DNA of 28,375 bases from Chara braunii (Eukaryota > Streptophyta > Charophyceae > Charales > Characeae), in NCBI GenBank assembly GCA_003427395.1, contig BFEA01000003.1:6041835-6070209 (forward strand), written 5' to 3'. Both the position numbers and the translations under genes were made by a program. Under the pieces are notes generated by a model, which was given only the letters and a program-made list of their open reading frames with translations, searched no databases and was not told the origin of the DNA. Shown here one piece after another: positions 1 to 7,879 of the stretch (positions are counted from its first letter, which is position 1; the number at the start of each line of letters is the position of its first letter).

Positions 1-399
1 AAAATTGAAATCACCATATCCGCGCGCGAAAGAGCGACGCGGGAAAAGAAAATCCTATGCCTATTCGTATTCGCACAAAATTCCGAGAGTTTTCCTCGCC
101 GCGACCAAGAACATTCACACACACGAAAAGGACACGTCGATGTTCCGCTTATCCCGGAATTCCCAACTGTCGAGTCCAATTCCCAGTTCGTTCGCTAAGA
201 CGCATGTAATTTCCTATGTATTTTCCGAATTGCAGAAAGTAAAAGCAGAACCCGGGAGTCGAAAAAGCTTCCGAAAAATGGGGGCCAAAAATGCGGCACC
301 CAAAATCAAGAAAACGAAACGGGGTTTTTATGGGGTTGGTATGATACAAGCAAAAAGGGGTACGAAAGATAGCACGGGGTTGGGAAGTGGTTCGTCACA
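1..399 (-). repeat. Element A 3' LTR, 5' portion (truncated by window edge)
   Basis: This segment aligns without net indels to 11186-11584, with about 15 mismatches in 399 positions counted by eye (roughly 96% identity). The match ends exactly at 399/11584. To the right of 399 lies element A internal sequence; to the right of 11584 lies unrelated flank. On the coding (minus) strand the LTR therefore begins TGTGACGAACC, the usual TG start. The rest of this LTR lies off the left edge. An open frame on the opposite strand of both copies is explained by LTR homology and I do not call it a gene. Confidence 0.88.
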
Positions 400-445
400 T
401 ATGTGACGCGCAGGGGGTTCCAAAATTATGCGATCTCCTGATTGC
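393..445 (-). promoter_or_regulatory. Conserved internal/LTR junction of element A: palindrome, CGCAGGGGGTT box, hairpin
   Basis: Positions 393-408 read CGTCACATATGTGACG, a perfect 16-base palindrome centred on the LTR boundary. It is followed directly by CGCAGGGGGTT (409-419) and a 6-base-arm hairpin-like motif (430-435/440-445). The same order and spacing occurs at 22667-22720 with different but still self-complementary arms. The position suggests a role in plus-strand priming or end recognition by integrase, but the G-run lies on the non-coding strand, so it is not a normal polypurine tract. Function is inferred. Confidence 0.6.
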
Positions 446-567
446 ATGTCATGGCGGAACAGAGTGATGCATGAGGAACCAAGCGTATCAACAAACGATC
501 CAGCCAAAGTCCATGTTGACGCCAACTTCAATTGCAATTGTCTGATGCAGGAATCCTCGATGGTCCT

Positions 568-1626
568 TCAGGTGACGCCAACATCGTCCGCTGGTTCTCT
601 GTGTGCTCTGCAACCCAGCTGGTTGCTGCCCGTCGAATCAGAGCGTGAGTTGACGTCATCGTCGATGGCGTGATCTTTGTGAAGCTTAGTGATTCGTGCC
701 GTTTTCCCCAGCTGATTGGATGAAGAGAGGAGAGGGAGAGAGGGGGTGGGGGGTGGGGGGTGGGGTGATGTGATTGGGATGTACCTCCTAGTTGGAATGG
801 GCCAATAGAGGCGGTACATGGAGGGGATTTCTCGGGGTCGACGGGGAGGAAGTGGGGGTAGGAAGCGATTCATTCCTTCCATCGTCACCGGAAGCTCCTT
901 ATATCGGATGATCCGGTGGAAGTGGGGGAAGTGAGCGCCGCTGTGAGGGACGGAAGCAAGGTAGTCGCGATAGAAGGAGGAGAGGGTGCGGAAAAGCGCC
1001 GCTCGAAAGAACTCATAGTGGCGGCAGGCGGGGATTGTCCCCGTGGCAACGCAATAAACCTCTACCACGTTGCATCGCTCCCATGCAGCGCTGAACAGCA
1101 GGAGATGCCAGCAGAACGTGGGGGCAGCGAATTGAAGGGAGGCGTGGGGGTGGACGGTGGCGAGTAGGCGGTTAGAATAGAAGTCGTGGAAGAGATGGGG
1201 AAGGAAGGGATGGGAAGGGAAGGTGACGGGGGTACGGATCTGCTCGAGGGTGAGGAAATCAAGGGTTCGGCGGGACAGCGTCCGAGGACGAAGGCCTATC
1301 CCCCGCATCGGTACGTGGGCGAACTGGGGAACGGGTGGGGCTGGAGGAGGAGGGGGATCGGCTTCGTCTCCGTCGCGCGGTACTTGAGGTGGCGGCTGCA
1401 GGGTTGCTATCTTCGGGCTTCGGCGGCTCTGGATCCCTGGTCGGATTGTTACTGATGCGCAGGCTAACTTCGCTGGCGAACTCCAGCTGGCACTTCCCGG
1501 TGGCAATTTCTTCGCGCTTTTGCGCCGCTTGCGGATCTTCCGCCTCCGTTCCCGTACGCGTCGCTTCCTCCGGCAAGGCTTCCCACTCAGATCCAGTTTC
1601 TTCTTCCTCCTCGTCGTCGTCGTCAT
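568..1626 (-). CDS. Element A accessory ORF Y2 (env position), unknown function
   Basis: This ORF begins at an ATG (1624-1626) and encodes 352 residues. I recognise no family. Residues about 85-262 (proline-rich run, then a Phe/His/Tyr-rich stretch ending in a PPLPP motif) resemble the ORF at 22909-23586 of element B, which sits at the same place downstream of integrase. The first 40 residues are extremely basic, but this stretch overlaps the Asp/Glu codons of Y1 in another frame, so that composition may be a by-product and Y2 may instead be reached from Y1 by a +1 frameshift. No signal peptide or clear transmembrane segment is seen, which argues against an envelope protein. It is the last ORF before the 3' LTR. 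Confidence 0.5.
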   Translation of the reverse strand: MTTTTRRKKKLDLSGKPCRRKRRVRERRRKIRKRRKSAKKLPPGSASWSSPAKLACASVTIRPGIQSRRSPKIATLQPPPQVPRDGDEADPPPPPAPPVPQFAHVPMRGIGLRPRTLSRRTLDFLTLEQIRTPVTFPSHPFLPHLFHDFYSNRLLATVHPHASLQFAAPTFCWHLLLFSAAWERCNVVEVYCVATGTIPACRHYEFFRAALFRTLSSFYRDYLASVPHSGAHFPHFHRIIRYKELPVTMEGMNRFLPPLPPRRPREIPSMYRLYWPIPTRRYIPITSPHPPPPTPSLPLLSSSNQLGKTARITKLHKDHAIDDDVNSRSDSTGSNQLGCRAHREPADDVGVT

Positions 1627-2212
1627 CGATCACCACTTCCTCTGCCCTCGGATAGAAGGCGTGAGGGATGATATCGTACGGCTTCAGATACTCCTGCCGC
1701 GATGGTAGCGTATCCTCGTCCCTAGGTTCTTCCAAGCACGCAGTCCACTGAAGGTACGGATCCAATGATCGCTCGAAAATGTACGGAGCAGGACTGTCGT
1801 CACTCTGTGAATAAATGTCGGGCGATGGATCGTCCGCCAATTGCACGATCGGTGCGATGAGCTCCTGCGCAATCAGCTGGCAGCGCCCTGACTGTACCGA
1901 TCCAAAGAGAAAGCCAAGAAGATCGCCCTCCACGTTAGTCCTCCAAGCTTGGATGATTAGCAGCTCCGGATTTTCGATCCACGCAGGATGCCTGCACGTC
2001 TGTGTCCACGTCACCTGTACTCTAGCCCAGCAGAAAGACAGCTCCTTAAAAGTTTTGCGCAACAGCCGCCAATGTCCAGGATTGATAAGAGGGACTGAAA
2101 GAGGCTCGAACGAGAAGGAAAGAGAAGGATGAAGATCGGATTGCCGGAAGGTGGGGGAGAGAGAGGGGAGACCAAAGATAGAGAGAGGAGCGAGAAGATC
2201 GACGTGGTTCAT
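1259..2212 (-). CDS. Element A accessory ORF Y1, unknown function
   Basis: The ATG at 2210-2212 overlaps the stop of the preceding ORF Y0 (TGA 2209-2211) as ATGA. The product is 317 residues: a hydrophobic/aromatic first half, an acidic run at about residues 193-205 (Asp/Glu only after VVI), then Pro/Ser/Arg-rich sequence including an RS-like stretch near 279-300. Residues about 50-200 align with element B 23681-24250: a Leu/Ile-rich stretch, then IIP/VIP and EEVV/ESVV blocks. No known domain is recognised. Its tail overlaps Y2 out of frame by 368 bases. The conserved position and the overlaps support a real element-encoded protein. The C-terminal third, which is low complexity, may not be the natural end. 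Confidence 0.5.
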   Translation of the reverse strand: MNHVDLLAPLSIFGLPSLSPTFRQSDLHPSLSFSFEPLSVPLINPGHWRLLRKTFKELSFCWARVQVTWTQTCRHPAWIENPELLIIQAWRTNVEGDLLGFLFGSVQSGRCQLIAQELIAPIVQLADDPSPDIYSQSDDSPAPYIFERSLDPYLQWTACLEEPRDEDTLPSRQEYLKPYDIIPHAFYPRAEEVVIDDDDDEEEEETGSEWEALPEEATRTGTEAEDPQAAQKREEIATGKCQLEFASEVSLRISNNPTRDPEPPKPEDSNPAAATSSTARRRRSRSPSSSSPTRSPVRPRTDAGDRPSSSDAVPPNP

Positions 2213-2691
2213 TGGGGATGTGGGAAGGGGACGAGGGTTGGGATCGCAACTGGCCGCTCGCGCGGTGATCGGGGAATATCCCCAAGATCCGATGCAAAGA
2301 TCGGGATGAGGTAATACCCCTGTCGGGCGAGGATGTGCTGCCACACGTTGGACACTTGCTCCGTCCACTCGCACAGCGAGGTCAAGATCGCGGTATGCCA
2401 CTGCGGATTGACCGAGCTGATGTCGCCTCTGAACGCCGCAACCGTGGTGACGTGGCTCGTTCTGGGGCCCGCTCGCCGATGAACTGCGGTTACCTCCGCG
2501 AATACTACTGCGTGAGGACTTCCTTCGATTCGAAACGAGGCGGCGGCACAGATACCTTCGTCGCAGAAAAATTGCATCAAACGCCGAAGATCCGCCTTGA
2601 GCCGAGGGTGACAAACTTGTCGAATCTTTGAGATGTGGCCACGTGGCTGCAACAGTTGTGCGTCAAGAACCCGCTCCGTGATAAAACTCAT
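2209..2691 (-). CDS. Element A accessory ORF Y0, unknown function
   Basis: The ATG at 2689-2691 overlaps the integrase stop (TGA 2688-2690) as ATGA, and its own stop (2209-2211) overlaps the Y1 start in the same way. The frame is open further upstream, but I chose this ATG because of the tight overlap. It encodes 160 residues with no recognised motif, some Cys and Trp, and no obvious membrane segment. Element B has no counterpart: there the integrase end runs straight into Y1, and B also lacks the last part of integrase, so a deletion in B is likely. Expression by termination-reinitiation is inferred from the overlaps. Confidence 0.5.
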   Translation of the reverse strand: MSFITERVLDAQLLQPRGHISKIRQVCHPRLKADLRRLMQFFCDEGICAAASFRIEGSPHAVVFAEVTAVHRRAGPRTSHVTTVAAFRGDISSVNPQWHTAILTSLCEWTEQVSNVWQHILARQGYYLIPIFASDLGDIPRSPRERPVAIPTLVPFPHPQ

Positions 2692-4394
2692 GGCGAGGTG
2701 GAAGAGGAGGACGAAGGACAAGAGGGAGAAAGAGGAGAGAGAGTTAGATTGTCGTCGTTCTCCTCGCTTTTCGAGGAAGACGAGGGAGGAAGATCAGAAG
2801 CAGAAAGAAGACGGAGGTAGGAGGTATGCCGGACGATGGGGACAAAGCTATGGCTGGCACTAGCCTCAGGCGCGATGCGCACTGTGTTGGCGCCGTTGGG
2901 TCCGAGCTCAACAACGCGAAAAAAGCCAGAAAACTTGGGAGCGAGTTTCCGGTCGTGTGCACATTTACGTACCTGCACTAGGTCCCCTAATTTATATTGA
3001 TGCTGGGGCCCATCATTTCCATTCCGAGCCTCGTAGCTACGGACCTGTCTACCGTGGGCCAGTTCGGTCATCCTTTGCCTTTTTCGGGCTAGCTTCGGGA
3101 CGGACCGTTCCATTAATTCGGTGTACCTTTTGGCCTTGGCCTTGAGAGTTGCACGTGTGTCTCTACCCCCTGCTTTGGCAATTGCCGAGTTACCCTGGTA
3201 GTCGATACAGGGGAGGCTATTAGTTCGAAGTTGAAAAGGGGTAAACCCCGTGGACTCGTGAGGGGTGGCCCGGTGGATCCCGACGATCTGATATACGATC
3301 TCGGGCCAAGGACGCGTGTCATATGCCGATAAGTTCCTGCGAAGGGCGGTTTTAATCATACGGTTGGCATTTTCGGCCAACCCGTTTGACTGGGACACGT
3401 GGGGTGCCGTATGTCGAAGCGTGACGCCCCTTCGCGCAAGTAGTTCTTCTACCTCACCCTTGAATTCGGACCCATTGTCGGTCAGAATTTCTTCTGTATC
3501 TAGATGGGTATAGAGGAACCGTTCGATGTACGTGGCTATTTCTGCGGCTTTTCGGGTCTTACAGGGATAAACTTCGATGTACTTGGAAAAATAATATATT
3601 AATACTAGCAGGATAAAATATTCACAGCGGTTTGTCGTGTCCATATTGACTCGCTGGAAAGGACGCTCTACTTCCGTTGGTACAATCAGGTTTGGTCCCC
3701 GTATAGGGGCGCGATCAGCGGGACAGACCAGACAGTTAGCGACAATGTATTTGACATCATCTCGTATATTGGACCAGAACCATCGGTTCTGATCTACAGT
3801 TGCCTTCGTGATACGTATTGTGAAATGAGCGGCCTGTTCTTCGTGAGCAGATCGGATCCAGTCATATCTCTGGAATGGATGGGGAACCGTCAACCACGAG
3901 CCTGATCCGTCAGTTTTACGTTTTTCCAAATGACCGTTGACCCATCGATAGTCCCGAGATCTCTCGGTCGCCCTACGTCTGTCGTGTTTGGTGAGGTGGC
4001 CCGGTGATAATCCCGCTAATTTTGCCAATAAAATTTTATCCGTCCAAACCTTCGCTCGTCGGTATTTTTCGTCATATTTAGGGTCGTCCGTACAGGCGGC
4101 CTCGAATCGAACCTCCGTGGGGAGTTTGTTCGTTCTACACAGGGGGCATCTCCATTCCTTGCTATTCGTCCGATATCGAACGCAGGCCCCGTGCGCACGA
4201 TTGACACACGTGGCACATTCTACCCAGTCGACAAACCCGGTTTCGAAAGGATGGGAGTCGACCCCATAGACCCGTGCAATGCATGTGCAAAAATAACAGA
4301 ATTTATCGGGGAGGGTGGCAAAGAATGCTGAGGACGTGAGAGGGGCAGAATTAGTAGGAGATGAAGGGGTTGCGGAGGCAAGTGGGGTAGTCAT
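2688..4394 (-). CDS. pol: Element A PHD-finger integrase (separate pol ORF)
   Basis: The product is 568 residues from the ATG at 4392-4394; the frame is open back to a TAA at 4455-4457. Order: a Ser/Pro/Thr-rich leader (1-30); a PHD-type C4HC3 zinc finger (C33, C36, C60, C63, H68, C71, C83, C86, with Trp in DWVEC before the third Cys); the HHCC integrase zinc domain (H184, H190, C221, C224); the DDE core (D252 in MDTT, D306 in TDNGSEF, E341 in NGLAEN); and a C-terminal GPY/F-like region near 465-500 (KLGDLVQVRK, FSGFF). The family joins retrotransposon cDNA into chromosomes in the nucleus. A PHD finger here could read histone tails and bias target choice (inference). The ORF is open, but compared with element B it lacks about 11 residues just after the first catalytic Asp, so activity is doubtful. 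Confidence 0.85.
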   Translation of the reverse strand: MTTPLASATPSSPTNSAPLTSSAFFATLPDKFCYFCTCIARVYGVDSHPFETGFVDWVECATCVNRAHGACVRYRTNSKEWRCPLCRTNKLPTEVRFEAACTDDPKYDEKYRRAKVWTDKILLAKLAGLSPGHLTKHDRRRATERSRDYRWVNGHLEKRKTDGSGSWLTVPHPFQRYDWIRSAHEEQAAHFTIRITKATVDQNRWFWSNIRDDVKYIVANCLVCPADRAPIRGPNLIVPTEVERPFQRVNMDTTNRCEYFILLVLIYYFSKYIEVYPCKTRKAAEIATYIERFLYTHLDTEEILTDNGSEFKGEVEELLARRGVTLRHTAPHVSQSNGLAENANRMIKTALRRNLSAYDTRPWPEIVYQIVGIHRATPHESTGFTPFQLRTNSLPCIDYQGNSAIAKAGGRDTRATLKAKAKRYTELMERSVPKLARKRQRMTELAHGRQVRSYEARNGNDGPQHQYKLGDLVQVRKCAHDRKLAPKFSGFFRVVELGPNGANTVRIAPEASASHSFVPIVRHTSYLRLLSASDLPPSSSSKSEENDDNLTLSPLSPSCPSSSSSTSP

Positions 4395-4454
4395 GATGAC
4401 AGAGAAGGAAGGGATGCAGAGAGGGTAAAACAGACCAATTAGTCTTCGTGTCAC

Positions 4455-4631
4455 TTACTGCTTCGATAAGATCTCCACTTGGCCATACCGAGGTCCGATC
4501 TCCTGTTCGGGTTCGTTCCACGAAATCACCTCCTCACCCTTCGGAACTTTCTCAGGCCGGTGGAGTCGTGTAAGTTCGTCCGCATTCCCATGTCTCTCGT
4601 GCTTCCGATGACGAATGCCAAAGTCCATGCT
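4455..4631 (-). pseudogene. pol: Element A end of RNase H / pol tail after a nonsense codon
   Basis: This continues in frame from the RNase H domain after a TAG at 4632-4634 and ends at TAA 4455-4457. It carries the conserved FGIRHR and ADELTRL motifs that close the gypsy RNase H domain and a tail ending GPRYGQVEILSKQ. Element B ends its pol ORF at the matching place (EPRYGELHVLRKGNA then TGA). The TAG is a likely mutation inside the domain, while the TAA coincides with the ORF end seen in B. Confidence 0.75.
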
Positions 4632-5594
4632 CTACAGCATCGTTGCCCATTGCCCGATCATGCCAGAGTAATCCTTCAATTTCTTCAGAGCCAACAGGGG
4701 CTCATGATCAGTTACCAAGGTGAACTTTCGCCCGTACAGGTAAGCGCGAAAGTGGCTGATTCCACAGAGAGCCGCGTAGCATTCCCCTGTTGGAGCGGCG
4801 TAGTTGCGCTTGTAAGCTGGCACCGATTTGGAGGCATACTCCACCACACTCTCGAGTCCGCTTGGTCCCACCTGGGCAAGGATCGCTGAAATTGCCTCTG
4901 ACCGCCAGTCAGTGATGAGAACAAAATGCTTTTCGGGATCGGGTCTTATAAGGACCGGAGCCGAAATGAGAGCGGCCTTGAGTTTGGAAAACGCTTGATC
5001 GCACTCCGGTGTCCAGATGAACGGTTGATCTTTGTGCAACAGATTCGTGAGGGGTCCCGCAATCGCCGCGAAGCCCTTGGTAAATCTTCGGTAGTACGAG
5101 GCCAGGCCCAGAAAGGCGCGAACTTGCATGATAGTTGTAGGCATTGGTGCGTCCCTGACAGCTGCCACCTTCTGAGGCTCCGGCTGGAGTCCCTTGTCTG
5201 TCACCACGTGCCCTAGGAAGGAAATGGTGGTGAGGAAAAACTGACACTTCTCAAGCGCCACCTTGAAGCCCGCATCTCGTAACGCGTGCAGTACCCATTC
5301 GATGTGCTGCACGAGTCCCTCGTAGGAACCCGAATACACCAAGATATCATCCATGTACACAATCACGCAGTAGTTGATGATGCTCTGTGCCAAACGAGTC
5401 TTTCTCACGAAATTATGAAAAGCCATGTTCATGGTCCGCTGAAAGGTCGCGGGGGCGTTGCAGATACCCATCGGACATCGAATACTGCCACGTGCCCTCG
5501 AAAAGTACAAACGCTGTTTTTGGACGATCTTCTTCTCGAACAAGAAGATGATGGAACCCATGGCGAACATCAAACTTGCTGAAAAATCGAGCAC
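4632..5594 (-). pseudogene. pol: Element A reverse transcriptase C-terminal part and RNase H
   Basis: Authentic homology starts near 5490 (IRCPMGI) and includes the RT catalytic motif VIVYMDDIL, FLGHVVT, the connection motif FLGLASYYRRF, and RNase H motifs ITDW, TGECYA and LVTDHEPL. The residues before IRCPMGI are out-of-frame shadow. The preceding RT segment lies in a different frame (about 5490-5605), so there is a frameshift near 5490. The ORF ends at a TAG within RNase H. RT and RNase H together copy genomic RNA into cDNA. This copy cannot be read through without frame changes. Confidence 0.88.
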
Positions 5595-5661
5595 TCCCCA
5601 ATCGCATCCAACAATTCATCAATCCGGAGGAGGGGGTACACATCTTTGATCGTGATATCAT
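5413..5661 (-). pseudogene. pol: Element A RT middle segment in a third frame
   Basis: Only about 5490-5605 of this frame is genuine pol: it carries SARFFSKFDVRHGFHH, REEDRPKTAF and LFEGTWQ, the RT region with the first catalytic Asp (in SKFD). The segment before it (ending DELLDAIG) and the one after it (IRCPMGI) lie in the two other frames, so two shifts of the same sense flank this piece. Element B keeps the whole stretch in one frame, which confirms that these are lesions in A. Confidence 0.8.
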
Positions 5662-6508
5662 TCAACTTTCGATAATCAATGCAAATGCGAATTCCTCCGG
5701 CCTTTTTAGGCACGATTACAACAGGAAAAGACCAGTGACCTATGGCGGGTTCGATCCATCCATTAGCTTCGAATTCCTTAATCCGCTGAAAAGCGGCCGC
5801 TCTTTGAGCTTGTGAGTATCGGTAAGGAACGCAGCTAATGGGTGGATGGTCTCCCGTGAGAATGGCATGCTCGATCACATTAGTTAAGCCGATGATATTA
5901 TCGTGTATGCTCAATACTTCTGCGTAACCATTTAACACACAGATTAACGACTTTCGAAGTTCCGTGGGGACGTGACTCGGTAGGGTAATTGTTGATTCCC
6001 CGAAAATCTTAAGGGGCATATCGACCCAATCAACCGGTCGTTTCCGTCGATCATAGACACTAGAGAAAACGGAACTACTGGTGCGAACAGAGAAGACGGT
6101 TGCTATCATCTGGGACTCAGCGGGGCTGATCATCATCGTTTCTTTAGTTTCAGCATCAGTCTCTGAACCAACCGAGGTTGGTTCCACAGTTAGCCCCGTT
6201 AGACCCGTCATTTCCTGCATTAGATCAGGTACATCACTTACCGCCGCTTCCGCCTCTTGTTTAATCAAAGTGATGGTGGCTCTTGTCGTTAGTAGCGTTC
6301 TGGGCGGAAAAACAAAAACATCCAAATATTGTTCCGTTTGCTGATAACGTGTTCGTAAGGAGAGAGCTCCTTCGTACAAGGTGCGAGGGGGTTCCGAATC
6401 ATCGGCCAGGTCATATACTTGTAATATAGGTTCCCCAAGCAGGACCGAAGGACTAACTTGAGTTACTGGAGGCGCAAGCGCGCTGTCTCTTGAATCCACG
6501 TCGAAGCT
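5570..6508 (-). pseudogene. pol: Element A protease-RT linker and RT N-terminal part
   Basis: The frame is open from the codon after TGA 6509-6511 down to 5570, in the same frame as gag and protease. The first half is a Ser/Thr/Glu-rich linker with an ISPAESQMI block that matches ISPADSQLI in element B. The second half is the RT fingers region: GWIEPAIGHWSFPVVIV, then IRICIDYRKLN and DVYPLLRIDELLDAIG. After DAIG the frame is lost by an indel near 5600. The codon at 6509 is TGA, so this pol no longer joins to protease. Confidence 0.85.
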
Positions 6509-7702
6509 TCAAGCAGGGTCGGGGCACACTTGGAATTCTTCGAGAATTTCGTGTTCGAACAGTTCAACCAGGTGCTTCCATTCATCTTCGCTAGGCAGCT
6601 CTTCTTCGTATTCCTGTTCCCTGATTCCACTATCAATATCCGAGGAAGAACACTCCTCGGGATTGATGTGTCTAATCATCCCTATTTGGGCCGAGTTAGG
6701 GGTTCGTTTTATCGTCCGGGTGGAAATTCGCAAAGAGACAGTTTGAGGCTTTCCCCCAGTTTGAGTGAGCACCAGTTGTTTCAAATCGAAATGCAATCGT
6801 GCGCCTACTGCCATCACCCAAAGCAATCCTAATAGTACAGAATAGGAGCGCACATCTATCACGAGCGCGTTGACTAGAACGTGTACTCGTCTAACCTTTA
6901 TAGCCATATTTTCAATAATGCCTACGATATTCATTGCTTCCTCATCGGCGGAGACATAATTGTCTTTGCCAGATTGAGGAAGAATGGATCCGAGTCTTCC
7001 CGTCTTTCTGACAGTGTCTAATGATATGGCTACTGCAGAAGACCCTGTGTCGATAAGGGTGTTAAAGGGCTTGCCCCAAATCTCGCAATCACACTCCGCG
7101 CTTTTCCATAGCACCGGCCGAGCTCGTACGAAGTGATCTTTCTCTACTAAAGAGATTGCTGCTATTCGTGCGGCCTCAGGTTCGCCGGCTTCGGGTTCGG
7201 GTTGTGCCACTTCCTCGTTTCCTTCCTTCTTCTTTAACATCCGTTGTATGCGCTGATAGGTGAAACGTTTTTGATTTTTCTGGCAATGATGTAAAAGTTT
7301 ATCATTCGCCGCTTCAGATATGATGAGCAGATGTCCCACCGGGATCGGAATATGAATATCTAGTTGTTTGAGTGCTTGTAGCACGTCAATCTCTCCTGTT
7401 CGGAACTGCGGACCAGGATTGGATTCGCGATCGACCCATTCGAGATCATCAGGGGCCGATCGGATTGCTTCGACCATGCCTGCAAGATGAAGATATTCGA
7501 GTGGATCGACCACGTCCGCAGCGTTAGAGGGAGAAGCTGCTGATATCGACGCCATTGTCGTCGAGGGGGAAGACTGCTCTGGGGCATATGCCACGAGCTC
7601 TCTTCCCTGGGTTGTATCCATCAAAGCGGCCACTCGTCCTTGATTCAGGGCCACGGGGGCCGCCGCAGGTGGGGGTTGACTACGTTTTGGCTGCGGGCAG
7701 TC
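6509..7702 (-). pseudogene. pol: Element A aspartic protease segment
   Basis: The frame is open from the codon after TGA 7703-7705 to TGA 6509-6511, in phase with gag upstream and RT downstream. It holds the retropepsin active-site motif LIDTGSSAVAIS and the second-lobe signature LLGLLWVMAVGARLHFD (usually ILGLPWL). An Asp/Glu-rich tail precedes the stop. The family works as a dimer that cleaves Gag-Pol. There is no convincing ATG at its start, consistent with being an interior part of a Gag-Pol polyprotein whose flanking stops are mutations. Confidence 0.82.
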
Positions 7703-7705
7703 TCA

Positions 7706-7879
7706 GGCGAAATGTCCGGGTTGTTTGCAGTTAAAACACTCGATCTTTCCGGCTGGATTGGTTAGGTGAGGGAACTGAGGTTCGTACCCTGGAGCAGGCG
7801 GGGCAGGTAAGAGCGGAAATGATGCAGGGGCCGGCCGAGCAGAGGCCGGGTTAGGCTTGATTAGCCTACTCATTATCTG
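7706..7879 (-). pseudogene. gag: Element A nucleocapsid zinc knuckle, broken by two stops
   Basis: The frame continues from Gag after the TAA at 7880-7882 through a Pro/Ala-rich stretch to a CCHC zinc knuckle beginning CFNCKQPGHFA. A TGA at 7703-7705 falls inside the knuckle, immediately before its final Asp-Cys. The knuckle normally binds the genomic RNA during packaging. The TGA sits where an Arg codon (CGA by CpG decay) would be usual, so this is most likely a point mutation. Confidence 0.82.

Noticed and set aside
5-406. Open frame on the plus strand, similar to one at 11190-11636
   Set aside because: Both lie in the two LTR copies antisense to the element. Their similarity is LTR identity; the starts are not ATG, and many of the LTR differences change residues.
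2209-2721. Possible envelope signal peptide at the hydrophobic start of the extended Y0 frame
   Set aside because: The hydrophobic residues precede the ATG at 2691 and overlap the integrase end; no transmembrane segment or fusion motif follows.
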